A DNA stretch of 14,947 bases from Acidimicrobiia bacterium (GTDB taxonomy: Bacteria; Actinomycetota; Acidimicrobiia; IMCC26256; JAENVU01). The notes under the pieces are model-generated. The model saw nothing but the letters and a program-made list of their open reading frames with translations. It did not search any database and was not told the origin of the DNA. Below are positions 6,608 through 14,094 of this stretch, piece by piece. The position numbers and the translations under genes are program-made. Where the stretch lies: NCBI GenBank assembly GCA_017882945.1, contig JADGON010000036.1, positions 1 through 14,947 on the forward strand. The letters run 5' to 3'. Within the stretch, counting starts at the first letter, position 1. Each line of letters opens with the position of its first letter.

Positions 6608-7135
6608 TCAGCCAGCTGCGCGGCGGGTGCTCAGGAACTCCGCGAGCTCGTCGTAGCTCGGGATGGTCGGCTGACGGCCGCCCAAGGTGCGCACGATCGC
6701 GTCGTGGATCTCTCCGGCTTCCTCCAGCCCGGTGATCAGGCCGTCCGGGTCGTAACTCGCCATGAACTCCGCGACCCACTCCGCGGGAAGGCGCACCGGT
6801 GTGATCGGGTCCATGAACCACTTCCGCGCGTCTTCGTTGTACCCGACGATCACCGAGTTGCCACGCTCGTCGCTCAGCACGAACCGATGGTTGGCCCAGG
6901 CGAAGCCCTCCCACGTATGGGTCGGGATGATCGCGGTGCGCACCTCGTCGATCTCGGCTCGGCCGCCGTCCGATCCGTCGGTGAACGGATCCCGGATCAC
7001 GTCACGCCACGGATCGTAGGGCCGACCCTCGTTGTCCGGACCCTGGCGCGGGTGGCGCTGCTCGTATGCGCTGAGCTGGGCCACCTTGGCGCGGGCCCGC
7101 TCGTGCAGCGCCCAGTCCTCGTTGATGAAGGCCAC
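6608..7135 (-). CDS. Conserved-looking protein of unknown function, 175 residues
   Basis: I do not recognise the family. The product is soluble and acidic with many aromatic residues and has no signal or membrane segment. It starts from GTG at 7135 with MAFINEDWALHER. A helical, charged N-terminus (1-30) is followed by a Pro/Gly-rich section (28-60). A compact middle part follows (about 65-115), containing TWEGFAWANHRFVLSDE and VIVGYNEDARKWFMDP. A helical C-terminus is predicted (118-172). Its start lies one base after the stop of the upstream 119-residue gene, so the two are surely co-transcribed. The stop lies four bases past the 3' end of the convergent tRNA-Leu. Codon use matches the neighbours and no strong antisense competitor exists, so it is likely a real gene. 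The function is unknown. Confidence 0.75.
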   Translation of the reverse strand: MAFINEDWALHERARAKVAQLSAYEQRHPRQGPDNEGRPYDPWRDVIRDPFTDGSDGGRAEIDEVRTAIIPTHTWEGFAWANHRFVLSDERGNSVIVGYNEDARKWFMDPITPVRLPAEWVAEFMASYDPDGLITGLEEAGEIHDAIVRTLGGRQPTIPSYDELAEFLSTRRAAG

Positions 7136-7136
7136 G

Positions 7137-7496
7137 TCAGCGCTTCTTCTTGCCCTTGCCCCCGGTGCCCTTCCCCTTGCGGCGGAACACGCCCTTGTTC
7201 TTCTTCTTGTCGAACTCGGCGAAGATCTCCGGCGCGGCAGCGTTCACGATGTCCTCGGCCTGGTCGAGCAGCGCCGCCACGTCCGCGCCCTCCGGCTCCG
7301 GCTCGGGCGGGGTCGCCGACTTGGCCAGGCTCCCGTACTGCCAGCCCACGTCGAACCGGCGCTGGGCGAACGACGGGCAGTCGTCCGGGCAGCGCCACGG
7401 GGCCTCCGGCGCCAGATCCAGCCGGCATTTCCGGACGATCTCCCCGGTGCGATACGTCCGACTCTCGTAGTGGCGGCAATCGGTCCGCATGGGCAT
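7137..7496 (-). CDS. Small protein of unknown function with four cysteines and a lysine-rich tail
   Basis: The predicted product has 119 residues from ATG at 7496. A second ATG at 7490 (MRTDCRHYES) is the more likely true start, because the conserved-looking part begins there. Cys7, Cys24, Cys36 and Cys40 (the last two as CPDDC) could bind a metal. Residues 1-50 have the look of a short actinobacterial family with the pattern MRTDCxxYESRTY...CxLDLAPEAPWRCPxDCP; I recall this pattern but cannot name a function. A Pro/Glu linker (62-70) and an acidic helix (72-95) follow. The tail (97-119) is almost entirely Lys, Gly and Arg, which suggests nucleic-acid or membrane-surface contact. It leads the two-gene unit with the 175-residue protein and is divergent from the second GGDEF gene. 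No clear ribosome site is seen. Confidence 0.77.
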   Translation of the reverse strand: MPMRTDCRHYESRTYRTGEIVRKCRLDLAPEAPWRCPDDCPSFAQRRFDVGWQYGSLAKSATPPEPEPEGADVAALLDQAEDIVNAAAPEIFAEFDKKKNKGVFRRKGKGTGGKGKKKR

Positions 7497-7616
7497 TCGG
7501 ACATTCTCGCAGAACGGGGGCCGCCGAACGGATCAGCCGGGCCCCGGAAGTGCTCAAAGCGGGCTTCGCGCCGGCCGATAAGGAGATGCGGGTGCAGTCG
7601 GCGATGTGGAGGCTCG
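7497..7616. promoter_or_regulatory. Divergent intergenic region before the second GGDEF gene
   Basis: About 120 bases separate the two divergent starts. The plus-strand frame stays open across it, but the translation here (Arg/Pro/Ser-rich) does not resemble any PAS protein, so I treat it as non-coding. No -10/-35 pair is convincing. The only clear signal is the GGAGG at its right end. Confidence 0.4.
7608..7612 (+). promoter_or_regulatory. Ribosome binding site of the PAS-GGDEF gene
   Basis: GGAGG stands four bases before the GTG at 7617. The spacing is on the short side, but the site decides this start over the much longer upstream open frame. Confidence 0.7.
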
Positions 7617-9692
7617 GTGAGCGCAACAGAGAGGGAGCGGTACCGCGCCCTGGTCGAGCGCTCCGCCGACGTCATCTTCATCCACGACGGCACCGGCATC
7701 ATCACCTACGCCAACGAGACCGCGGTGGAACGCGTGGGCTTGGCGCGCGAGGCGCTCGTCGGCCACAACGCGCTGGATCTGGTGCACCCGGACGACCGGA
7801 CCCGCGCCGCCGACGCCCTCCACCGTACGGTCGCCTCCGGCGAGGGCGAGAAGGAGCCGTTCTTCGCTCGCGTTCGCCACGCCGACGGGCACTTCCTCCC
7901 GGTCGAGCTCGTCGGCAACAACCTCATCGATGACGACGACGTCCGCGGGGTCGTGGTGACCATGCGCGACATCGCGGACCGCGACCGGGTCGACCGGCTC
8001 CTGGTCGAGACGGAGGCGAACTACCGCCGGATCGTCGAGACCGCGGAAGAAGGTGTGTGGACCATCGATGTCGGCCTGACGACGACATTCGTGAACCGCC
8101 GGATGGCCGAGATGCTGGGGATCGAGCGGCAGGAGATGATCGGGAAGTCCGCACTCGAGTTCATCGACAACGAGACTCGCCAGGAGATCGGTGCGTCCCT
8201 GCGGAGCGGCGTCGTCGACCGCGGCCCGCGGCGCCTCGAGGTCAAGCTCCGACACCACGACGGTCACGAAGTCTGGGCCCACTGCAGCGCAGCCCCGATA
8301 GTCGATGTCGACGGCAACCACGCGGGCATGGTCTCGCTGCTCACCGACATCACCGAGCAGCGCGCGGTGGAGGAGCAGCTGCGATACAACGAGGCCCGGC
8401 TCACGATGCTCTTCCAGGTCTCGTCGGACATCATGGCGATCCTCGAGCCCGGCGGCCACTGGCACGCGAGCCCCGCGGGAACCCGGATCCTCGGGTACCC
8501 GATCGGCTGGGATCCCGAAGGCGGCATCCTTTCGCTGGTGCATCCCGACGACCTCGAGCTGGCCGGGATCGCGTTGGAGGAGGTTCTCGCCGGCACGCGT
8601 GGCAAGCATGAGCCCGTCCGGCTCCGCCTGCGGCACCTCGACGGCCACTACCTCTGGTTCGACTGCACCGCCGAGAACCACATCGACAATCCGACCGTCC
8701 GCGGCCTGACCATCATCGCCCGTGACGTCACCGAGCAGAAGATCGCCGAGGACGCGCAGGCCGATGCCGAGACGCGCTTTCGCGCGACCTTCGAGCGCTC
8801 ACCTCTCGGCATCGCGCTCATCACCTTCGACGGCGAGATCATCGACGCCAACGCAGCCTTCATCGTGATGGCGGGGCGTACGGAGGACGAGCTCATCGGC
8901 GTGAACCTCGAGCTCCTCATCCATCCCGACGATCGCGCGCGCGTCATCGCTGAAGGCGCGGCCCGGCTCCTGGGCGAGTCCGATTCTCCTCCGGGACCAG
9001 CTCGGCTCCAGCACGCCGACGGTCGCGTGGTGTGGGTCATGAGCGACCTCTCCATGGTCATGACGCCTGACGGTGAGCACGACTACACGATCGTGCTCGT
9101 CGCCGACGTCACCGAACGCAAGAAGCTCGAGGAGCGGCTCGAGTATCAGGCGTACCACGACCCCCTCACGCAGCTCGCGAACCGCGCCCGGCTCCGGAAC
9201 CTCTTGGAGACCGCATGGGAGAGCCGGGGCGCCCCCGGTCGGCTCGCGCTCCTGTTCGTCGACCTCGATCGCTTCAAGCAGGTGAACGACACACGGGGGC
9301 ACGAGGCGGGTGACGAGCTGCTGCTCCTCGTCGCGCGGCGGCTCGAACGAAGCGTGCGCGGTGGCGACGCCGTGGCGCGCTTCGGCGGGGACGAGTTCGT
9401 GGTGATCTGCGAGAACATCGCCAGCCGGGACGAAGCGGTCCAGATCGCCGGGCGCATCCGGGAGAGTCTCGCCCGCACCTACCGGCTCAGCTCCGGTGAG
9501 GCGAGCGTCGCCGCGTCCGTCGGGATCGCGATCGACGAGGGTCACGAGTCGGTCGACGACCTGTTGCGCGACGCCGACATCGCCGCGTACCGGGCCAAGG
9601 AGCTGGGACGGAACCGCGTTGAGCTGTCCCACCGCGATGCCAGTGGCTTCCCCGGCTATCCGAGCCAGTCCACCGCCCGCTCGAGCAAGTAG
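7617..9692 (+). CDS. PAS-PAS-PAS-PAS-GGDEF diguanylate cyclase
   Basis: The product has 691 residues from GTG 7617. The first PAS domain begins almost at once (YRALVERSADVIF, from residue 9). Four PAS domains span about 8-125, 134-250, 260-375 and 384-502, each ending in the D(V/I)T/A-E type linker (MRDIADR, LTDITEQ, ARDVTEQ, VADVTER) that leads into a coiled coil. The GGDEF domain covers about 508-670. FVDLDRFKQVND (547-558) and GGDEF (590-594) are intact, and an RxxD inhibitory site (Arg581, Asp584) lies five residues upstream. The protein should therefore make c-di-GMP and be feedback-inhibited. No EAL domain, signal peptide or membrane segment is present. The first PAS resembles the second PAS of the 1000-residue protein upstream, which suggests shared ancestry. 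The 3' end overlaps the convergent 185-residue gene by 37 bases. The sensed ligand cannot be told from the sequence. Confidence 0.94.
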   Translation: MSATERERYRALVERSADVIFIHDGTGIITYANETAVERVGLAREALVGHNALDLVHPDDRTRAADALHRTVASGEGEKEPFFARVRHADGHFLPVELVGNNLIDDDDVRGVVVTMRDIADRDRVDRLLVETEANYRRIVETAEEGVWTIDVGLTTTFVNRRMAEMLGIERQEMIGKSALEFIDNETRQEIGASLRSGVVDRGPRRLEVKLRHHDGHEVWAHCSAAPIVDVDGNHAGMVSLLTDITEQRAVEEQLRYNEARLTMLFQVSSDIMAILEPGGHWHASPAGTRILGYPIGWDPEGGILSLVHPDDLELAGIALEEVLAGTRGKHEPVRLRLRHLDGHYLWFDCTAENHIDNPTVRGLTIIARDVTEQKIAEDAQADAETRFRATFERSPLGIALITFDGEIIDANAAFIVMAGRTEDELIGVNLELLIHPDDRARVIAEGAARLLGESDSPPGPARLQHADGRVVWVMSDLSMVMTPDGEHDYTIVLVADVTERKKLEERLEYQAYHDPLTQLANRARLRNLLETAWESRGAPGRLALLFVDLDRFKQVNDTRGHEAGDELLLLVARRLERSVRGGDAVARFGGDEFVVICENIASRDEAVQIAGRIRESLARTYRLSSGEASVAASVGIAIDEGHESVDDLLRDADIAAYRAKELGRNRVELSHRDASGFPGYPSQSTARSSK

Positions 9693-10213
9693 CGGCTCAC
9701 GACCAGGCAACGGTCGAGCGTCTCGCACGGGACCTCTTCACCGTCCCGGATGCGCAGCAACGACACCCGCTGGTGTGCCACGACGCGCAGGCTCGTCTCG
9801 GGCGCATCGGTCGCGGACGGGTAGGAGTCGATCGCCGACACTTCGAGCGGGAGGTCCGGGCCGCCGATCGCGGCAAGCTCGGTCGCAAGGACGAGGAGAT
9901 CCGGGGCTTTGGGCAGGGGTGGCAACGCCCAGGTGAAGCTGAGAGGCAGGAAGAACTCGTCCGGGGGATCCTCGAGCCCGTCGCGCGAGATCACCGCGTC
10001 CTCGAACCCGAGCAGCACGCGCGGGTCGACCTCCAGCGAGAGATAGAGGTCCAGCGGACCCTCGCACCCCTCCTCAGGGTGAAGGTCGACCTCCCAGTTC
10101 TGACGCAGGGAGTAGCTCTCGACGAAGTGCCGCTCGTCGTGCACGTGGAAGCCGTGCTCGACGGCGTGGTCCTTCAAGTCGGCGACGAAGCCCGCCAGGT
10201 CGATGACCGCCAT
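9656..10213 (-). CDS. Protein of unknown function, 185 residues
   Basis: I do not recognise the family. From ATG at 10213 the product starts MAVIDLAGFVADLKDHAVEH. It is acidic and soluble, with alternating hydrophobic patterns (LDLYLSLEVD, LPLSFTWALPPL, LRVVAHQRVSLLRI) that suggest a beta-rich core, and a helical C-terminus (168-183). Three cysteines (50, 163, 169) are spread out and do not form a motif. It starts five bases after the stop of the alpha/beta hydrolase gene, so it is probably the last gene of the long minus-strand operon. An open frame continues upstream to 10624, but it is antisense-like, out of frame with the hydrolase and Arg-rich, so the short form is right. It overlaps the end of the PAS-GGDEF gene by 37 bases, tail to tail. 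Confidence 0.78.
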   Translation of the reverse strand: MAVIDLAGFVADLKDHAVEHGFHVHDERHFVESYSLRQNWEVDLHPEEGCEGPLDLYLSLEVDPRVLLGFEDAVISRDGLEDPPDEFFLPLSFTWALPPLPKAPDLLVLATELAAIGGPDLPLEVSAIDSYPSATDAPETSLRVVAHQRVSLLRIRDGEEVPCETLDRCLVVSRYLLERAVDWLG

Positions 10214-10218
10214 CGGCG

Positions 10219-11151
10219 CTACGCCCGCCCGAACGCGACGTTGAGCGCGGCGACGGCGTCGTCGAACGCCACCTTCCCCGCTTCGATCAGGTCGACCATG
10301 CTGAGAAACCCGTGGAACATCCCTTCGTAGGTCCACGCCACGACCTGGGTGCCCGCGTCGCTCATCGCGGCCGCATACGCCATGCCCTGATCGCGCAGCG
10401 GATCGAACTCCGCGGTGATGACGTACGCGGGCGGCAAGTCGGCGAGATGCGACGCGCGGATCGGTGACACCTTCGGGTCGGCACCTTCCACGGGGTCGTT
10501 CAGGTAGTGGCTGTAGAACCAGCGCATCGCGTCCCGGGTCAGGAAGTACCCCTCCGCGTTGTCGTTCATCGAGACGCTGTCGAACTCGTGGTCGGTCACG
10601 GGGTAGATCAGGAGCTGGAAGCACACCGGCGGTCCGCCCGCGTCACGGGCCAGCTGGGCGACCACGGCAGCCAGGTTCCCGCCCGCGCTGTCCCCGGCCA
10701 CCGCGACCCGGGCCGGATCGATCCCGAGCTCCGCGGCGTGATCGTGGACCCAGGTGAGGGCGGCGAAGGCATCGTCGAGCGGCGCCGGGAACGGATGCTC
10801 GGGCGCGAGCCGGTAGTCGACCGACACCACCAGCGCGTCGAGCGCGTTGGCGAACGCCCGGCACGTGCCATCGTGCGTGTTGAGACCGCCGATCACCCAG
10901 CCACCCCCGTGGTAGTAGACGATCGCGGGCTTCGGTGCGTCACCGTCGGGCCGGTAGATCCGGACCGGGACGTCACCCCCGGGCCCCGGGAACGTGGTGT
11001 CCTCGACCCGCGCGACCTCGACCTGCACGGGCGGCGTGAGGCTGGCGTAGAGATCCCGCAGCTGCTGCGGGTCCGAGTCGGCCGTGAGCGCGAAGCTGCC
11101 CGAGCCTTCGATCAGGTCGATCAGGAGCTTCGCTTGTGGATCAAGCGGCAT
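10219..11151 (-). CDS. Alpha/beta hydrolase, hormone-sensitive-lipase (HSL) family esterase
   Basis: This 310-residue protein has all HSL (bacterial lipase family IV) signatures. The oxyanion-hole motif HGGGW is at 81-85. The nucleophile elbow GDSAGG puts Ser155 as nucleophile. Asp250 in EFDPLRD and His280 in FHGF complete the triad. DYRLAPEHPFPA (112-123) is a family hallmark. It should hydrolyse short- to medium-chain esters in the cytosol; there is no signal peptide. GGAGG on the minus strand (11160-11164) lies eight bases before the ATG and supports the start. It follows rdgB by 18 bases and precedes the unknown 185-residue gene by five, so it sits inside the housekeeping operon although its function is unrelated to those genes. 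The natural substrate is unknown. Confidence 0.93.
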   Translation of the reverse strand: MPLDPQAKLLIDLIEGSGSFALTADSDPQQLRDLYASLTPPVQVEVARVEDTTFPGPGGDVPVRIYRPDGDAPKPAIVYYHGGGWVIGGLNTHDGTCRAFANALDALVVSVDYRLAPEHPFPAPLDDAFAALTWVHDHAAELGIDPARVAVAGDSAGGNLAAVVAQLARDAGGPPVCFQLLIYPVTDHEFDSVSMNDNAEGYFLTRDAMRWFYSHYLNDPVEGADPKVSPIRASHLADLPPAYVITAEFDPLRDQGMAYAAAMSDAGTQVVAWTYEGMFHGFLSMVDLIEAGKVAFDDAVAALNVAFGRA

Positions 11152-11169
11152 CGCTTCCCCCTCCGGTCG

Positions 11170-11769
11170 TCAGCCAGCCTCGCGCAGCCGGGCGGCAAGC
11201 GCCCGCAGGGCCCGGCCGCGATGCGAGATCGAGTGCTTGTGGTCGGGTGCGAGCTCTGCGAACGTCCGCCCGCCGGCGCTGGCGGGTGCGAACACCGCGT
11301 CGTAGCCGAAGCCGCCGCTGCCCCGCGCCTCGGTCGTGATGACTCCTTCGACGACACCCTCCGCGATCACCTCGCTGCCATCGGGCCGGGCGAGCACCAC
11401 CGCGGTCCGGAACCTCGCGGTGCGCGATGCCCTCCGGACCGCCGCGATCTCCCGGAGCAGCTTGTTGACGTTGTCCGCGTACGAGGCATCCTCACCCGCG
11501 TACCGGGCGCTCAACACTCCCGGTGCACCACCCAGGGCGTCGACTTCGAGCCCGGTGTCCTCCCCGAGTGCGGCCAGCCCGGTCGCGTCCCGCAATGCCC
11601 TGGCCTTCAGGCGGGCGTTCTCCACGAGCGTGGCGCCGGTCTCCTCGACCTCCGGCATGGTCGCCGGCCGGGGCAACAGCTGGACGTCGGCGCCCGCGTG
11701 GTCCAGGACCGCACGTATCTCGCGGGCCTTGTCCGGGTTCGCCGTCGCGACGACGAGCCGGAGCGTCAC
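11170..11769 (-). CDS. rdgB: RdgB/HAM1 family dITP/XTP pyrophosphatase
   Basis: The product has 199 residues, the usual family length. It removes non-canonical purine triphosphates (dITP, XTP, ITP) by cleaving them to the monophosphate and pyrophosphate. Visible motifs are VVATANPDKAREI (6-18, the substrate loop), the TLVENARLKA helix (47-56), GEDTGLEVDALGGAPG (69-84, with catalytic Asp71), GFGYDAVF (153-160) and SHRGRAL (182-188). The start is GTG at 11769, whose bases overlap the stop of rph (GTGA, four-base overlap), so translation is coupled. The frame stays open upstream but there overlays rph in another phase and is not protein-like. The rph-rdgB order is conserved in actinobacteria. 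Confidence 0.95.
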   Translation of the reverse strand: MTLRLVVATANPDKAREIRAVLDHAGADVQLLPRPATMPEVEETGATLVENARLKARALRDATGLAALGEDTGLEVDALGGAPGVLSARYAGEDASYADNVNKLLREIAAVRRASRTARFRTAVVLARPDGSEVIAEGVVEGVITTEARGSGGFGYDAVFAPASAGGRTFAELAPDHKHSISHRGRALRALAARLREAG

Positions 11770-12509
11770 TGCCGACGCGGCTCGGGTGGAACCGCGATCA
11801 TCTCGCGCTGCAGCTCGAAGATCTCGTCGATGCCCTGCTCGGCGAGATCGAGCAACGAGTCGAGCTCCGTGCGGCTGAAGGCGGCACCCTCGGCGGTGCC
11901 CTGCACCTCGATGTACCTGCCCGCGCCCGTGCGCACCACGTTCATGTCGACTTCGGCGGTGGAGTCCTCCGAGTAGTCGAGGTCGAGGGACGGGAGCGCG
12001 CTGACCACGCCGACCGAGATCCCCGCGCACAAGTCGGTGATCGGGTGGGCGGCCATCCGCTTCGCCGCGACGAGTCGTGAGCAGGCGTCGTGCAACGCGA
12101 GGAAGCCGCCGCAGATCGCGGCGGTCCGGGTTCCACCGTCGGCTTGCAGCGCGTCGCAGTCGACCGTGATCTGGACTTCGCCGAGCACGACGAGATCGGT
12201 GACGGCGCGCAGCGACCGGCCGATGAGGCGCTGGATCTCCTGCGTGCGGCCACTCTGCTTGCCCCGTGCCGCTTCCCGGTCGACCCGCTCGGGCGTGGAT
12301 CCGGGAAGCATCGAGTACTCGGCGGTGACCCAGCCCCGACCCTTCCCGCGCAGCCACGGCGGCACCCGGTCCTCGACCGAGGCGGTGCACAGCACCCGGG
12401 TCCGGCCCATCTCGACCAGGACGGATCCCATCGCGAGCTCCGTGAAGTCGCGCGTGAAGCGGATCGGTCGCAGCTCGTCGGGCTCGCGCCCGTCCTTGCG
12501 GATGCCCAT
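11766..12509 (-). CDS. rph: Ribonuclease PH
   Basis: The 247-residue product is a phosphate-dependent 3'-5' exoribonuclease that trims tRNA 3' ends. This matters here because neither tRNA gene in the window encodes CCA. Recognised motifs are the start GIRKDGREPDELRPI, TRVLCTASVED (37-47), GWVTAEYSMLPG (59-70), the SGRTQEIQRLIGRSLRA region (86-102) with the conserved arginines for phosphate, TVDCDALQADGGTRTAAI (115-132) and the acidic LDLDYSEDSTAEVDMN (175-190) for metal. The end is a short Pro/Arg tail. The ribosome site is only a purine-rich GGAAGAGAG. It follows the metallo-beta-lactamase gene by 19 bases and overlaps rdgB by four. Confidence 0.96.
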   Translation of the reverse strand: MGIRKDGREPDELRPIRFTRDFTELAMGSVLVEMGRTRVLCTASVEDRVPPWLRGKGRGWVTAEYSMLPGSTPERVDREAARGKQSGRTQEIQRLIGRSLRAVTDLVVLGEVQITVDCDALQADGGTRTAAICGGFLALHDACSRLVAAKRMAAHPITDLCAGISVGVVSALPSLDLDYSEDSTAEVDMNVVRTGAGRYIEVQGTAEGAAFSRTELDSLLDLAEQGIDEIFELQREMIAVPPEPRRQ

Positions 12510-12528
12510 GTTCTCTCTTCCGTCTCGG

Positions 12529-13257
12529 TCAGATCTCAGTGATCAGATGCGGCACGGCGAGCGTGACCGGCTCGCCGAATGCCTCGGATCCTTCCGCGAC
12601 AGAGGCCTCCGGGTCGACCTGGGGCCAGATGTGGGTGAGCAGGAGTCGATGGGCGCGGGCTTCGCGCGCCGCCAGACCGGCCTGATGCGCCGACAGATGG
12701 ATCGCGATCGGGATGTCGTCGTGGAGATAGGACGCCTCGGACAGCACGAGGTCGGCGCCCGCACCGAACGCGTCGATGCTCCACTCGGGACCGGTGTCCG
12801 CGGTGTATACGATCCGTCGGCCGCCGGCCGCCGCTTCCACGGCGTAGGTGGGCGGCGGGTGATCGGTGCGCGAGAAGCGAAGGTCCACCGCACCCACCCG
12901 GGCCTTGTCACCATCGCCGACCGCGTTCCAGTCGAACGTCGCACCCCAGCTCGCGACGAGGGTGCCCAGGCGTTCCTCCGCACCCGCCGGAGCAAACACG
13001 GGGAGGCCGTCGCGCTCGAGCGCGTACCGCAGCATCACGTGCAGTCCGTAGATGTCCGAGCAGTGGTCGGGATGCTCGTGCGTGATCACGACTGCGCTGA
13101 GATCGCCGGGGTCGACGTACTGCTGGAGCAACGGGAAGGTGCCATTGCCGCAGTCCATCCAGATCGTCGTGTCGCCCTCCCGCAGGAGATAGCCGCTACA
13201 CGCACCGCCGAACGTGGCCCCGTACGAGCCGGAAGAACCGAGGACGATCAGCTCCAT
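12529..13257 (-). CDS. Metallo-beta-lactamase-fold hydrolase, Rv1339-like (probable cAMP phosphodiesterase)
   Basis: The 242-residue protein has the metal site of the fold: THEHPDHCSD gives His60, His62, Asp64 and His65. Further likely ligands are Asp154 in YTADTG and His209 in LTHIWP; TDHPPP (His133) and SAHQAG (His191) are also conserved-looking. It resembles RNase Z-like and class II phosphodiesterase proteins. Its place between murI and rph is the same as Rv1339 in M. tuberculosis, which has been reported as an atypical class II cAMP phosphodiesterase. Orthology, and with it a role in cAMP turnover, is inferred from this synteny and the motifs. The start ATG 13257 lies ten bases inside the end of murI, so the two are translationally coupled. 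An RNA-processing or other hydrolase role cannot be excluded. Confidence 0.86.
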   Translation of the reverse strand: MELIVLGSSGSYGATFGGACSGYLLREGDTTIWMDCGNGTFPLLQQYVDPGDLSAVVITHEHPDHCSDIYGLHVMLRYALERDGLPVFAPAGAEERLGTLVASWGATFDWNAVGDGDKARVGAVDLRFSRTDHPPPTYAVEAAAGGRRIVYTADTGPEWSIDAFGAGADLVLSEASYLHDDIPIAIHLSAHQAGLAAREARAHRLLLTHIWPQVDPEASVAEGSEAFGEPVTLAVPHLITEI

Positions 13258-14039
13258 TGCCAGGCCTCGACGAACTCGACTTCGGGCCCGAGAAACCGCG
13301 CGCCAAGGTGCCGGAAGGTCTCCGCGTCACCGGAGGTGATGAAGTCGTGCACGACGGGCTGCGTCCGCCCCGTCGTCACGTCGCCGAGCATGCGGCGCGC
13401 TTCGAACGCGGTCTCGTCGGCGCTCGAGACGAGGACGACGTCGCGGCCCATCACGTCGCCGATCGTGCGGGCGAGCAGCGGGTAGTGCGTGCAACCGAGG
13501 ACCAGGGTGTCGATCGCCGCGGCGCGCAGCGGTGCCAGCAGCCGCTCGGCCAGGACCCTCATCTGGTCGGAGTCGATGTCGCCGGCCTCGACGAACTCCA
13601 CGAATCCCGGGCAGGCGGCGCAGGTGAGCTCGATGCCGGCAGCACGAGCGGCCTGTTGGTAGGCGCCCGAGGCGATCGTACCCACGGTCCCGATCGCGCC
13701 GACCCGCCCGGTCCGGGTCGTCGCGGCCGCGGCCCGGATCCCGGGCTCCACGACCCCGATGATCGGGACGTCGTAGCGATCCTGGAGCGCCTCGAGCGCG
13801 ACCGCGGTGGCGCTGTTGCACGCGACGACGAACAGCTTCACCCCACGATCCGCGAGCAGATCCGCGATCTCGAGCGCGTACTTGAGCACCTCGTCCGCGG
13901 GCTTCGGCCCGTAGGGGAACCGGCCCGTGTCGCCGAAGTACAGCGTGGACTCGTGGGGGACGAGGTCGACGAGCGCGCGGAGCACCGTGAGCCCGCCGAG
14001 ACCGGAGTCGAAGACCCCGATCGGGCGTTCGTCGACCAC
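13248..14039 (-). CDS. murI: Glutamate racemase
   Basis: The product has 263 residues and makes D-glutamate for peptidoglycan in the cytosol. From GTG 14039 it begins MVDERPIGVFDSGLGGLTVL. Asp11 and Ser12 are the conserved substrate-binding residues. The two catalytic cysteines are present: Cys74 in VVACNSATA and Cys183 in LGCTHYPLL, with His185 beside the latter. YFGDTGRFPYG (about 34-44) is also typical. The start is chosen because minus-strand GGAGG (14048-14052) lies eight bases upstream. The frame is open back to 14186, but those extra residues overlay the sua5 gene and do not match the family. The gene lies 46 bases after sua5 and overlaps the metallo-beta-lactamase gene by ten bases. 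Confidence 0.96.
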   Translation of the reverse strand: MVDERPIGVFDSGLGGLTVLRALVDLVPHESTLYFGDTGRFPYGPKPADEVLKYALEIADLLADRGVKLFVVACNSATAVALEALQDRYDVPIIGVVEPGIRAAAATTRTGRVGAIGTVGTIASGAYQQAARAAGIELTCAACPGFVEFVEAGDIDSDQMRVLAERLLAPLRAAAIDTLVLGCTHYPLLARTIGDVMGRDVVLVSSADETAFEARRMLGDVTTGRTQPVVHDFITSGDAETFRHLGARFLGPEVEFVEAWQWS

Positions 14040-14047
14040 GCCTGCAG

Positions 14048-14052
14048 CCTCC
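14048..14052 (-). promoter_or_regulatory. Ribosome binding site of murI
   Basis: GGAGG on the minus strand lies eight bases before the GTG at 14039. It decides the murI start. Confidence 0.75.
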
Positions 14053-14069
14053 GAGCATCGAGCGTTGAC

Positions 14070-14094
14070 CCCCACGGCAATCACGCTAGTGGGG
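14070..14094. repeat. Short inverted repeat between sua5 and murI
   Basis: CCCCAC (14070-14075) pairs with GTGGGG (14089-14094) across a 13-base loop; the right arm overlaps the last codons of sua5. It has no T-run, and may be a weak terminator or attenuator between the two genes, or chance in GC-rich DNA. Confidence 0.3.

Noticed and set aside
7032..7616. N-terminal extension of the second GGDEF protein
   Set aside because: The frame is open, but it overlays the two minus-strand genes in antisense and is Arg/Leu/Pro-rich. GGAGG plus GTG at 7617, right before the first PAS domain, gives a better start.
11770..12390. Longer form of rdgB
   Set aside because: The extension is an Arg-rich shadow of rph; the family begins at the GTG overlapping the rph stop.
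12037..13485. A 482-codon plus-strand frame opposite rph, the metallo-beta-lactamase and murI
   Set aside because: It spans three clear minus-strand genes and has a Ser/Arg-rich shadow composition.
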